NCBI GenBank assembly: GCA_964019415.1
Contig: OZ025886.1
Location: forward strand, 1,425,384 to 1,489,383
DNA: 64,000 nt
Reading direction: 5' to 3'
DNA from: Ianthella basta
Taxonomy: Eukaryota > Porifera > Demospongiae > Verongiida > Ianthellidae
Shown in pieces: positions 1 to 19,200 of this stretch. Every line of letters begins with the position of its first letter. Positions within the stretch are counted from its first letter, which is position 1. Under the pieces are notes generated by a model. That model searched no databases. It had not been told where the DNA came from and saw nothing but the letters and a program-made list of their open reading frames with translations. The position numbers and the translations under genes are program-made.

Positions 1-974
1 CTCTGTGCCATTGCCTATGTGCCATTGTATATATAGGAAAACAAATGGTGACCTTTCTATTATACCTATTGCATTTGTATGTACGTACACAGTGAAACAG
101 GACCCAATCCCCCTGCATGGCTATAGTCTCTCGTAGTCAGATCGCCATTATGTAGACTAGCCAAGACCTCCTGTAGTCTACAGGAGGTTGTGGCTTGGAA
201 GGAGTGATGTATGAGGAGGCAACTACACTAATGTACTTATACAACAAAGAGATGTATTCATATTATCATGGTCTTCATGCGCTTAAATTATTTGAGAAGC
301 CAAAATTACACATAGATATTCATGCAGACATTGCTGCATGCCTTCTTCAATCCTGCTGTGCAGTTGTAAACATTTCCTTACTATCAGATGTTGATTGCAA
401 AGCCATTATACCATAAGAATATAATGTATAGCTTGCACATGCAGTTGGCCTCACATGGATCACATGCATGTGTAGAACGCTGTACAACTCGTTGGGGCTG
501 GAAAACGGACGGGCATGCAACGAACACTTCGCGGGCACAAGTCAACAATCAATGAAGTAACAAGGTGAACCAAATCTGTGAGCACTACAGGGTCTCTGAT
601 CGTGACTGACTAAGGTGCAACCACAACCGGATGATCACAGAGTTCTAATCAGGTGTGGATACATAACTTTTTAAATTACAGATACACATGTACACAACAC
701 AATCATCCACACACAGTTAACACAAGGGTCCACACAGTGTCACACATGCATACCAGTCCTATGATAACAGCTTGATCGATTGCTACTATATAGAGTAGTA
801 TAAATATCATTTTAAGCACATATTTGTAACAGTATTGTTATGTCAAACCACTGCAATCCTGCTCTTATAAATCCTATACTTATTGCAATGCTATGTATGG
901 CAGTCTAGTGCTGAATGTAGAGGTTAAGTGAATGCATTTCCCTAGTGGTAGCAGCAGGTTGGTGAAAGTTGAGT
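1..974. other. 3' flank of ABCG gene A, no gene seen
   Basis: No convincing coding exon. Positions 168-188 form a short perfect hairpin (CCTCCTGTAG and its complement). Positions about 222-400 are a paralogue of sequence at about 11508-11700 and 22990-23190, so this is the duplicated 3' flank of the transporter unit. It preserves the uninterrupted target of the Helitron found downstream of gene B. The last 130 bases before the stop codon of gene A are nearly identical in genes A and B. Confidence 0.7.
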
Positions 975-8184
<7,210 letters not shown>

Positions 8185-8600
8185 GGCTCGCTGCCGAACG
8201 CGTATATAATTAGGATTCTTAGTGACAATAATGAATCAGTGCAGCCGGCGCGGGTTAAACTCTCCGCTGTAGGTAGATGTAAAGCAGTAGCCTCGCCGAC
8301 AACCGATGTATACGTGACCACTAACGCTGCAGAAGTAATCGCTTGTAGCGTAGGCTGGCATTGCCTGACACGACGAAGGCGAAAGGCTCCGGCCGTCCCG
8401 GAGAGTGGACCTTTCGATTCGTTCGACGCACTAATTCCTGTTCTTCCGAATCACTGCATTCACATGTACACCTACTTCAAACTTTCTGGCCTCTTACATT
8501 TTGCCCCTTGCTATCGTTCGTATGCGTGCGCGGTGCACACATACAAACGATAGCACCGCTGCGCTATCCGAACGGTTTTAACTATATTATAGCCCAATTT
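8185..8600 (-). promoter_or_regulatory. Upstream region of gene A with tRNA-like box A
   Basis: GC- and CpG-richer block upstream of the start codon. It is conserved at the same place in genes B and C (for example GCCTCGCCGACAAC, near plus positions 8291, 20519 and 31173). On the minus strand at 8556-8566 is TAGCGCAGCGG, a perfect match to the Pol III box A consensus. The same motif recurs upstream of B (20761-20771) and C (31424-31434). The promoter role is inferred from position and conservation; no clear TATA box was chosen. Confidence 0.5.
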
Positions 8601-8778
8601 ATAAAAATGAATTACAGCAATACAACAATAAGCTGTTTTTTTTTTTACTAAGCATTATGCTTTGATGATACTGTCAAACATGTGCATTCTTGCTAATTTC
8701 CCTTCTCTTATAAATTGTAAGTTAATATGTATTAATTATAGAAATACAACAATATAATTTCAAACCACTGGAGCCTTG

Positions 8779-9206
8779 ACGTATCCCCAGACAAGATCAT
8801 GAGAGCCAAGGCCAGCTCATTGTACCATAGTGGGATGGCAAGGAAGTTCTGATTCAGATATTGAGTATCATTTGCACAAGGCAGCTGTGGGACACTGTGG
8901 GGGAGATGTGAAGGAGGGGTGTGAGGGTGTGTACATGTGTGCGCGATGTGAGGGGAGTGGTGTACATGTGATAGGAGATCGAGGTATGTGCATGAGGGGA
9001 ATGTTGAGGGAGTAGAGTGGTTAGTGAGGGTAGGTGGCAAAGGGAGTGATGTGCAGCAGCGTGGTGCATGAAGGAGCAGTGAGATTGCTTGCTTAAATGG
9101 GAAGCAGTGAACACAATGAAACGTTGTTGGGTGGAGTCTAATTGAGCGACTGAGGTGCATCTGGATCACAAAAACAGACATCGTTTAACACATTCACACT
9201 TAGGGC
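8779..9206 (-). pseudogene. ABCG pseudogene 1: relic of the last two exons
   Basis: Matches exons 14 (about 9206-9097) and 15 (8894-8779) of the transporter genes. It is broken in three ways. The exon 14 frame hits a TAG after about 22 codons. The exon 14 donor is TT instead of GT (CTTCCCAT then TTAAGC). The exon 15 end, including the conserved KKEK tail and stop, is deleted. Residues such as FLAIPLWYNELAL resemble gene D more than A to C. No upstream exon remains; the sequence runs instead into a palindrome and the 25-bp minisatellite. Confidence 0.88.
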
Positions 9207-9211
9207 CTGCA

Positions 9212-9277
9212 TGTGGGGTAGGCCTGGGTGGGATGTACAACTATAGTATATAGTTGCACATCCCACCCTACCCCACA
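9212..9277. repeat. 66-bp near-perfect palindrome at a rearrangement junction
   Basis: TGTGGGGTAGG near 9212 pairs with CCACCCTACCCCACA at its far end, centred on TATAGTATATA. The left arm is normal intron 13 sequence following pseudo-exon 14; the right arm is the same sequence inverted. It joins directly to the minisatellite. Confidence 0.75.
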
Positions 9278-9996
9278 GCTGGTAATACACTACACTCACA
9301 CGGCTGGTAATACACTACACTCACACGGCTGGTAATACACTACACTCACACAGCTGGTAATACACTACACTCACACAGCTGGTAATACACTACACTCACA
9401 CGGCTGGTAATACACTACACTCACACAGCTGGTAATACACTACACTCACACAGCTGGTAATACACTACACTCACACAGCTGGTAATACACTACACTCACA
9501 CAGCTGGTAATACACTACACTCACACAGCTGGTAATACACTAAACTCACACAGCTGGTAATACACTACACTCACACGGCTGGTAATACACTACACTCACA
9601 CGGCTGGTAATACACTACACTCACACGGCTGGTAATACACTACACTCACACGGCTGGTAATACACTACACTCACATAGCTGGTAATACACTACACTCACA
9701 CGGCTGGTAATACACTACACTCACACAGCTGGTAATACACTACACTCACACAGCTGGTAATACACTACACTCACACAGCTGGTAATACACTACACTCACA
9801 CAGCTGGTAATAAACTACACTCACACAGCTGGTAATACACTACACTCACACAGCTGGTAATACACTACACTCACACAGCTGGTAATACACTACACTCACA
9901 CAGCTGGTAATACACTACACTCACACAGCTGGTAATACACTACACTCACACAGCTGGTAATACACTACACTCACACAGCTGGTAAAACACTACATT
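9274..9996. repeat. 25-bp minisatellite, about 29 units, intergenic
   Basis: Same 25-bp unit as in intron 10 of the genes, with frequent CAG to CGG variants. Unlike the other arrays, no exon 10 or exon 11 is recognisable beside it, so it is an orphan array left from a lost gene copy. Confidence 0.95.
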
Positions 9997-10460
9997 GAGA
10001 CTGCTAGCAATATGTCATACACCGCTCCAACTACATACCTTACTAAGATAGAGCTGTATGATAATTTGGACCCTGTGTCCAATTGACTGAGGAAGCGCAG
10101 ACTTGCTTCCATTTGTGATTGGGAACAGCTGTAGAATGAGAGAATATATGCTTCCCAGCCACTTTGTGAGCTACAATTTTGGGAGCCCCGGGAAAGTTCT
10201 GTAGAGGTAGCAAAGCTTATAGGACCTTTATGAAGATGATCATGGAAGACACAGGCCTGACAAGAGAATAACTCATAATGCTAGCTAAAGACAGAGATCA
10301 GTGGTCCTAACTTCGCAGCCATTTGTAATTAACTGTATAACTCCTCCTTGCATGTCTTGTATGTGCATGAACTGATTGATGATTGATACTAGGTCAGCAG
10401 TGTAGTGACTAACACATAGACTTCATTGTACCTTATAACAGATCCTTGCAACTGCACTAA
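9997..10460. other. Intergenic, nothing recognised
   Basis: No exon, repeat array or RNA gene recognised. The last 100 bases (through GCACTAA at 10460) are paralogous to sequence around 22900-23000, the flank of pseudogene 2. Confidence 0.6.
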
Positions 10461-11511
10461 TCTATATATATAAAGAGAAGTGCAAAACGGTTGCCCGCGA
10501 AGTTCTCCCGAGAGCGGCCACCAATTGAGACCAAACTTTCCCAGATTATGGACGCCATACCGGGTCTCGATCTAAGGGGGACGTCTTGCGCACAGAAGCT
10601 CCTGCCGAGGAGCGCGCGGCGAAAAATCTCGAACTTACCGTCCGCCATCTTGGATCTTCGGAGAAAGTATACGGTTTCCGGGCACGCTCCTATGCTGTCA
10701 ATACAAAGGAAGAGCCCCAACCGTTGTCCGCGAACTCCTCTCGCGAGCGTCGACGAATAGCGGCCAAACGTTCCTATCCGTCGCACTCTGTACCCCATCT
10801 CAACATAATGTGGTAGACGTGCTGAAATAAGCTGCTGCCAAGGAGCGCGTGGCGAAAACCAGGATGAACCAACCGTCGGCCATCTTGGATCTTGGAAGAA
10901 AGTATGCCGTACCCTAGGCGTTCGCGTTGTTTTACCATGTCGATCAACAAAGCCCAAGGCCAAAGTTTGAAAGTCGCTGGGCTATACCTTGAATCACCCT
11001 GCTTTGCTCATGGTCAGTTCTACGTGGGTTGCTCAAGAGTTGACTGTCCTAACAATCTTTTTATTTATGCACCTGGTGGTGAGACCAGGAATGTTGTTCA
11101 TAGAGAAGTACTATAGCTACAAACATCAGCATGTAGCTACACAGTAACATCTATTGATCTCTTTGTACACATAGAGCTTTCCTTTGTGCATATAATTATA
11201 GCATTCCTCTGTACATTATATAGCTTTCTATTGCAGAAAGCTATAGCTACACACAGAAACCATCAGCTTCTTACAACTATCCGTTGTTTGTCTACAGTGA
11301 TCTTCCATGTAAATTGGATGCACACATGGTAGGTCAGTCACACTGACATCACTGGGCCAGCCTGGACTATCCTTTGCCAGAGCATGCATGACCAGCCAGT
11401 GCATTACTAGCCGGGGCCTGAGTAGCAATGGCATTACCAGCCTGTGTCTGATCAGCTGGCATACGCCGAGCACACGAAGAGACCCACACAAAGGGCGGGT
11501 CTGCCCGCTAG
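10461..11511 (+). mobile_element. Helitron remnant (1,051 bp)
   Basis: The 5' end is TCTATATATATAAA preceded by A. The 3' end is a GC-rich hairpin (GCGGG TCT GCCCGC) running into CTAG, followed by T. These are the classic Helitron hallmarks: 5' TC, 3' hairpin plus CTRR, insertion between A and T, no target duplication. Inside is the C-terminal end of a Helitron helicase (10892-11116). Positions 10480-10700 and 10700-10920 are a diverged tandem duplication with two copies of GCCATCTTGGATCTT. Uninterrupted sites in the paralogous flanks at about 230 and 22996 confirm the left edge. Confidence 0.88.
10892..11116 (+). pseudogene. Helitron helicase (Pif1-like) C-terminal fragment
   Basis: The frame contains SINKAQGQSLK, then GQFYVGCSRV, then LFIYAP and NVV. 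These are the last conserved helicase motifs and tail of the RepHel protein of Helitrons, of the Pif1/RecD-type superfamily 1B. Only about 65 of the usual more than 1,000 residues remain. The Rep nuclease and the Walker motifs are absent, so the element is non-autonomous. Confidence 0.85.
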
Positions 11512-11973
11512 TGTCCTAATAAAGCAATGAGATGTATTTATATAATTACCATGGTCTTCATGCGCTTATTTGAGAAGCCAAAATTACACATATATATTCA
11601 TGCAGACATTGCTGCATGCCTTCTTCAACCCTGCTGTACAGTTGTAAACATTTCCTTACTATCAGATGTTGATTGCAAAGCCATTATACCATAGGAACAT
11701 AATAATAGCTAGCACAGTAAGGCCGCACATGTATTACATGCACACATACTAGTTTTATGTCATAACAGCTTGAATAATTGCTAGTATATAAAGAATGTCT
11801 ATCATTTCAATTAAGCACATACTTGTAACAGTATTGTTATGTCAAACCACTGCAATCCTGCTCTTATAAATCCTATACTTATTGCAATGCTATGTATGGC
11901 AGTCTAGTGCTGAATGTAGAGGTTAAGTGAATGCATTTCCCTAGTGGTAGCAGCAGGTTGGTGAAAGTTGAGT
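11512..11973. other. 3' flank of ABCG gene B
   Basis: Continuation of the duplicated 3' flank interrupted by the Helitron. From about 11530 it follows the window start and 23020 onward. No gene seen. Confidence 0.7.
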
Positions 11974-12837
11974 TCACTTCTCCTTTTTGATTATACGGAG
12001 GTTGAAGTATGCCCAGAAAAGGATCAGGAGGATCATGAGAGCCAAGGCCAGCTCATTATACCAGAGTGGGACTTCAAGGAAGTCCTCACTCTCAAGATAC
12101 TGAGTTCCATTCACACAGGGCAGCTGTGGGACACTGTGGGAAGAGTGGTGAGGGTCCACTGAGGAAGGGTTGTGAAGGTGTACATGAGTGTGGTATGTGA
12201 GGAGAAAGGTGTATGAGGAGAATGTGTGCAAGAGGAGTAATGAGTGTGTAGACATGAGGGAAGGAGTGATGTATGTGCAGCAGTGTGGTGCATGAAGGAG
12301 CAGTGAGATTGCTTGCTTACATGGGAAGCAGTGAACACAAAGAAATGTTGGCGGGTGGAGTCATATTGATAAACGTGAGGGCATCCGGATCACATAAACA
12401 GGTGCCATCAAACTCATTCACACTTATGGCCTGCATGTGGGGTAGGGTGGGATGTGTGCACATAGTGTTGTAGATAAAGTACATATATTGTGTGTATAGC
12501 TGCAATAAGATAATAATTATAGAAATAACATGCTAGCATAATTATGGAAGAATTCCTGAACAAGTGTAAGTAATATAACCACCAAAGTACTGTAGCATGC
12601 CCATGCAGGTTCCCTTACAGTCACTGCATATTTGAATATGCTGAGGTACTGTAGCCATGACAACCACACAGATATAGATGCAAGGTTGATGAGGAAGCCC
12701 CCAAATATCTTCAGAAATGGAAAAGCAAAAATACATGTAAAATGCTCACATGCAGGCAATTGAGACCATGCACTTCACAGTCAACCCAATACAGTGCGTA
12801 TTCACACAGTGCATGCATGCACACACACAACACACAC

Positions 12838-12924
<87 letters not shown>

Positions 12925-13172
12925 CACACACACCATTGATAGCAGAAAGAGACTCGTAGTAAGTAACATGGCGGCCGTTCTGTTCCTGATAAGGGCACCA
13001 ATGGCAAAAACAAGGGATGTAGAAACAGTGGCAGTCAGGCATAAGGTGAGCAGGAAGATAAAGAACTTGGCTGCATCCAACTGAAAACCTACATATGGAA
13101 GGAGGTGTCAGTGGTGAGGGACAGGATCAGACATATAGTAAACTTTATGGATATATCATGGTCTTTGAGGTG

Positions 13173-13217
<45 letters not shown>

Positions 13218-16200
13218 ACTACCTATCATGAAGTACACAACGACAGAGTAGAAGATAACAGGAATGATGCGGAACGGGACGAGATCACATGAGACCTTGG
13301 CCAGGAAGTAGGCAGAAACTCTGTAAAATCCGCTTACATTCTCATGCCTGCATGAGATGGAATACACTACACTCCAACAGCTGGTAATTCACTGCACTCA
13401 CACAGCTGGTAATACATTGCTTTCACACAGCTGGTAATACACTACACTCACACAGCTGGTAATACACTACACTCACACAGCTGGTAATACACTACACTCA
13501 CACAGCTGGTAATACACTACACTCACACAGCTGGTAATACACTACACTCACACAGCTGGTAATACACTACACTCACACAGCTGGTAATACACTGCACTCA
13601 CACAGCTGGTAATACACTACACTCACACAGCTGGTAATACACTACACTCACACAGCTGGTAATACACTACACTCACACAGCTGGTAATACACTACACTCA
13701 CACAGCTGGTAATACACTACACTCACACAGCTGGTAATACACTACACTCACACAGCTGGTAATACACTACACTCACACAGCTGGTAATACACTACACTCA
13801 CACAGCTGGTAATACACTACACTCACACAGCTGGTAATACACTACACTCACACAGCTGGTAATACACTGCACTCACACAGCTGGTAATACACTACACTCA
13901 CATAGCTGGTAATACACTACACTCACACAGCTGGTAATACACTACACTCACACAGCTGGTAATACACTACACTCACACAGCTGGTAATACACTGCACTCA
14001 CACAGCTGGTAATACACTACACTCACACAGCTGGTAATACACTACACTCACACAGCTGGTAATACACTGCACTCACACAGCTGGTAATACACTGCACTCA
14101 CACAGCTGGTAATACACTACACTCACACAGCTGGTAATACACTACACTCACACAGCTGGTAATACACTACACTCACACAGCTGGTAATACACTACACTCA
14201 CACAGCTGGTAATACACTACACTCACACAGCTGGTAATACACTACACTCACACAGCTGGTAATACACTACACTCACACAGCTGGTAATATACACTGCACT
14301 CACACAGCTGGTAATACACTACACTCACACAGCTGGTAATATACACTGCACTCACACAGCTGGTAATACACTACACTCACACAGCTGGTAATACACTACA
14401 CTCACACGGCTGGTAATACACTGCACTCACACAGCTGGTAATACACTACACTCACACAGCTGGTAATATACACTGCACTCACACAGCTGGTAATACACTA
14501 CACTCACACAGCTGGTAATACACTACACTCACACGGCTGGTAATACACTGCACTCACACAGCTGATAATACACTGCACTCACACAGCTGGTAATACACTA
14601 CACTCACACAGTTGGTAATACACTACACTCACACAGCTGGTAATACACTACACTCACACAGCTGGTAATACACTACACTCACACAGTTGGTAATACACTA
14701 CACTCACACAGCTGGTAATACACTACACTCACACAGCTGGTAATACACTACACTCACACGGCTGGTAATACACTACACTCACACAGCTGGTAATACACTG
14801 CACTCACACAGCTGGTAATGTACTACACTCACACAGCTGGTAATACACTACACTCACACAGCTGGTAATACACTACACTCACACAGCTGGTAATACGCTA
14901 CACTCACACAGCTGGTAATACACTACACTCACACAGCTGGTAATACGCTACACTCACACAGCTGGTAATACACTACACTCACACAGCTGGTAATACACCA
15001 CACTCACATGAACTGAGCTCGCTGTTTGATAAAGGTCTCAAGGGCAGTCATGCTACCACCAAATGCCTGGTTCATGATGATTAAGAAGATTGCTCCCATC
15101 CTGTGAATGGGACAGTCATGTTAATGCTTTATGATTGTGTATGAATGTCCATGTACTTGTACAACACTACCTTCATACGTACATGTATCTAAGAATGTGC
15201 ACGTGTGTGTGTGTGTGTGCACATGTACATTTACATGGCACTTCCCCATATACGCACCTGTCATTAAGGCCATTGACATCGTGTTTGAGTTGGAAGTAGA
15301 TTATTCCAAGTACGACCGAATACGCGACTATGAAGATAACCTGAAGCAAGATAGGAAGAAGTTGAGGCAACAGATACTGTAGTTACTCATAGCTACCTAA
15401 TGCAGTTGTAGCTAATTGTGGTTGTGTTCATTAAATTTTGTATGCAGAATGACTATAATATATGATTTCATGGAGCCAACAAGGAGAGATGTGTGGGTGT
15501 GTGATGTAATTCAGTACTGCATTCACCTGCATAGAACTTCCAAATGGGTTTCTCAATATATTCAGCCAATTACGCCACACAAGGACAATCAGCTATCAGC
15601 AGATGTGAAGCAAGGGTGGGGAGGGAGAGTGAGGATGCACGCATTAAAGAGGATCAGAATAATGAACAGCACGTGGTTGTATTGGTACTATTATAGAATG
15701 GGCTAGAGCTTAAATGCTAATACAGTCTTTACCTACATGTATGTACTTTATAGCTCTGTGTTCAAATGTACAGGAGATAGCTATAGGTGGATCGCATTCA
15801 CAGCATCACAACAATCAATTATCATATATAACACAGGAGGCTATATGCCACTGCACTTCATAATGTTGCGTGTTACTTGCATACCTGCCAGGGGAAGGAG
15901 GTGCTGTAGCGTATGGCCTTCAACTTTGTATCTTGGTTGTTTCTGTGGTCATCAGCAACAAAGTCTACTTGTTTCATCACCTCCTGGTGCTCTGCAGATG
16001 ATTTGAACTCTGCAGCTAGGCTTGTTTGTGCCACTGCAAGTTCAGTGGGTATTGAAGAAGAGAGGGGAAATAAGATACACTATGATATAATTATAGAAGC
16101 CCAGTCTGCCACTGGAATCATGTACAGTACATGTGAGCAAGATAACGGTGTATTCCATGCCTGAGTGGTCAGAGTATGTGGACAAGTAAATACTTATACA

Positions 16201-19200
16201 CAGTTATACAGAGGAACTTGTCTAAGATGGTCACTGAGTTAGGCAGCCACCTCTCTAATACAGCCAGCCTCCTTGGCCCCTAATAGCGCCAAACATTGAA
16301 CCTCTGTAGGGCATCCACCTCTCTATATAGATGCCAGTTAATCAGAATGGGCCAACAGGTGGTTGTCTTAGACAGGCTCCACTGTACACATATACAATTG
16401 TTTCATATTTTACTGTATCTATATATACACCAAGTGTGAGTATACATTTATACAATCAATGTTACCATAGATATGGACTCAAGAAGTACATACAGTATTT
16501 TTGTTCATGTACACGTACACAATGTATGCATGTTTACACTAACATGCAATGCTATAATAATTATGTACATAATTAAATAGCTTGAGCAGTTCGCATGCAA
16601 TGTCGCTATGTAGTTAGCAATAATTATTAGGAGAAAGTTAGGCATGCATGCTATGATCAAACCAGTAGTCCAATAGATGTGTTCCCACCTGGTGTGCTTT
16701 TCTGCAAGGTTTCCGGTGCATCCAAGGTCTTCTGCAAGGCTGCCACCTCATTCCGAATGATTATATCAAGGAAGAAGTCAGCCGGGTTGTCGTGTTCCTC
16801 ACACTCATAGCCATGTGCTGTAAAGTAGTCCAGTGCCCTGTTGGCAGGACCGTGGTACACCATGTCTCCCTTGGACAGGAGAGTTATGGAGTCAAAGAGT
16901 TTGAAGATGGAGTACCGAGGCTGGTGAATGGAGAGGATGATGGTGTGTCCTTTCAAGCTTAGTCTGTGCATGGAGGGTCAATTGATGAGAAGGAGGAAAC
17001 CTAGTTAATGCTGGTGGCAAAACATTATATGCAACGCAATTGCAGAAGAATTCTGGCAATTACAGCATTTTATTACAGAGAGAGGGAGGAGGAAGAGGAG
17101 GAGGAGGAGGAGGAGGAGGAGGAGGAGGAGGAGGAGGAGGAAGAGGAGGAGGAGGAGGAGGAGGAGGAGGAGGAGGAGGAGGAGGAGGAGGAGGTGGTGG
17201 AGGAGGAGGAGGAGGAGGAGGTGGAGGAGGAGGAGGAGGAGGAGGAGGAGGAGGAGGAGGAGGAGGAGGTGGAGGAGGAGGAGGAGGAGGTTGGGGGCTC
17301 ACATCTTGAGGAGCTGCACAACAGAGGTGGCAGTGGTGGCGTCCAACCCAGTGGTGGGTTCATCCAGGTAGAGGACTTTGGGAGAGATGATCAACTCAAT
17401 GCCAATATTGCAGCGCTTGCGTTCTCCACCAGAAACACCTCGAATGTACTCTGTGCCAACCTGCAGACCAGAGAACACATGCATGTGGAGCACAGGAAGA
17501 CATGCAACTATGACTCACCGACAAAAGTACTGTGACATAAACTGCACACAATTTACATAATGTTACAAAGGAAGCAGCGGTGTTTAAATACATTAGATCA
17601 ACTCTTGCTAGCTCAGCTCTAACCAGTTACAAGTAGTATAATAGTTAGAGCACAATTGTTTTTGCACATGCAGATGATATTGGTTGGGATGTTGTCCTGC
17701 ACTTGCCTTCAGTTTGTGCATTACAGAGCAGAGGGATGGTATTGCATCATCCAAGTGAGCACATTAATTAACCTATTATCCACCAATTTGAACCAATAAT
17801 GACACAATTCTGCGAAATGTCAACACTCATGGAGTGCCCTTCCGCACCTACAAGCTGCCCATGCAAAGGCTTGGCATGTAGGGACATTTTGCTGATGACA
17901 AACACCTCCCTAGAATTGGCTAGGAGGAATGAAAATGAACCAAAAGGCAAAAGTTAAATCATTCTATGGCGTCCTAAAAGTAGCTGTACCAGAGACTACA
18001 CTACAGGTAGGTATTACAGAATGGGAGATTTGTTTGTGGAATGAGTGAACCACTAACAGCTAGAGCTGTTGCTTCTGCTGCCAAACCAATAGTACCAGTG
18101 GTACCAGTTGCAAAACCATGCAATAGGAAGGACAAGGTATAGGAAAGCAGACCACAGCACATAAACATAAAATGGCATGTTCCCTCACCAAGTCATCTAT
18201 CTCTCACTGCACCTTCAACAACGTTACAGCTTAATTTACAGCCAAGTAATTACTACCTGTACGTTTAGAAATGCTAGTTGTGTTTGCTAGTGTTCTGCAA
18301 TGTCCAAGTAATGCACACTTAAGTGCACATATGCAGTCTATGAATACAGATTTCTGCACAGCTGCATGGTTGGCCATCAACTGATCAGTAACATTACAAG
18401 TCCCGTCATCATTCTTTTGCCATATTCTAAAAGATTACTCAAGATCTGCATACTCCAGATCTATATACATACAACATGACATTGACCATAAATAGCAGGC
18501 CCACTAGGTTTAAAGGTGTTCTCCTCCCATCAGCACCTCCCACCTCCATTGATCCCATTCTCCCTACCTCTTCCCTCCCTCAACCCTCCACCCTCCCACC
18601 ACCCTCCCTTCCACAATCCTTCCTTCTATCTCCTTCCTACTCCTTCCTAGACAATTTGCATCACCATACCATTGTGTTTTGGCACTCCGTCAGTCCCAAT
18701 TCTTCAATCACACCGTCCACCTTCTCCTTTCGCTGTTTGAATGAGTAGTTAGAAGGAAGGCGCAGGGCAGCTGAGAAACTCAAGTTCTCCCTCACAGTCA
18801 ATGTTCCCATCACCACATCATCCTACACAGAAGAGGAGCGATGGCTAGTCACATACGTCTACTGAACATGTGCATGAATGCGTGGACAGATGGATGGACG
18901 AACCTGGACCACATATCCTGATGCACACTTGAAGTTCTTAGGTAGCCTCTGTCCATTGATCAACACCTCCCCTGTCACCCCCTTGCTACTCTTGCGGCCA
19001 GCTAGGATGTCCAACAGACTGCAGGGAGAAATGGGTAACTATGAAATTATATACGCTTGTTGAAAATCATCAGGCCGGCACGCAGGGTTTTGAATAGGGG
19101 GTTACATTCTGAACAGAAATGTTCGTAGGCAAATTTTCCCAGTCAATGGTGTCACAACAAATGGCAAACAGTGTAAATGGTGATACACGCACACTAGAAC

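Noticed and set aside
10457..10963. 168-residue minus-strand frame in the Helitron
   Set aside because: Lies over the internal tandem duplication, matches no family I know, and the recognisable helicase tail is on the other strand.
13377..15007. CRISPR-like array of 25-bp direct repeats
   Set aside because: The units are contiguous with no unique spacers, and the locus is a eukaryotic intron; it is a minisatellite.
17008..17535. 175-residue acidic frame on the plus strand
   Set aside because: Same artefact over the gene B (GGA)n tract and antisense exon 5.
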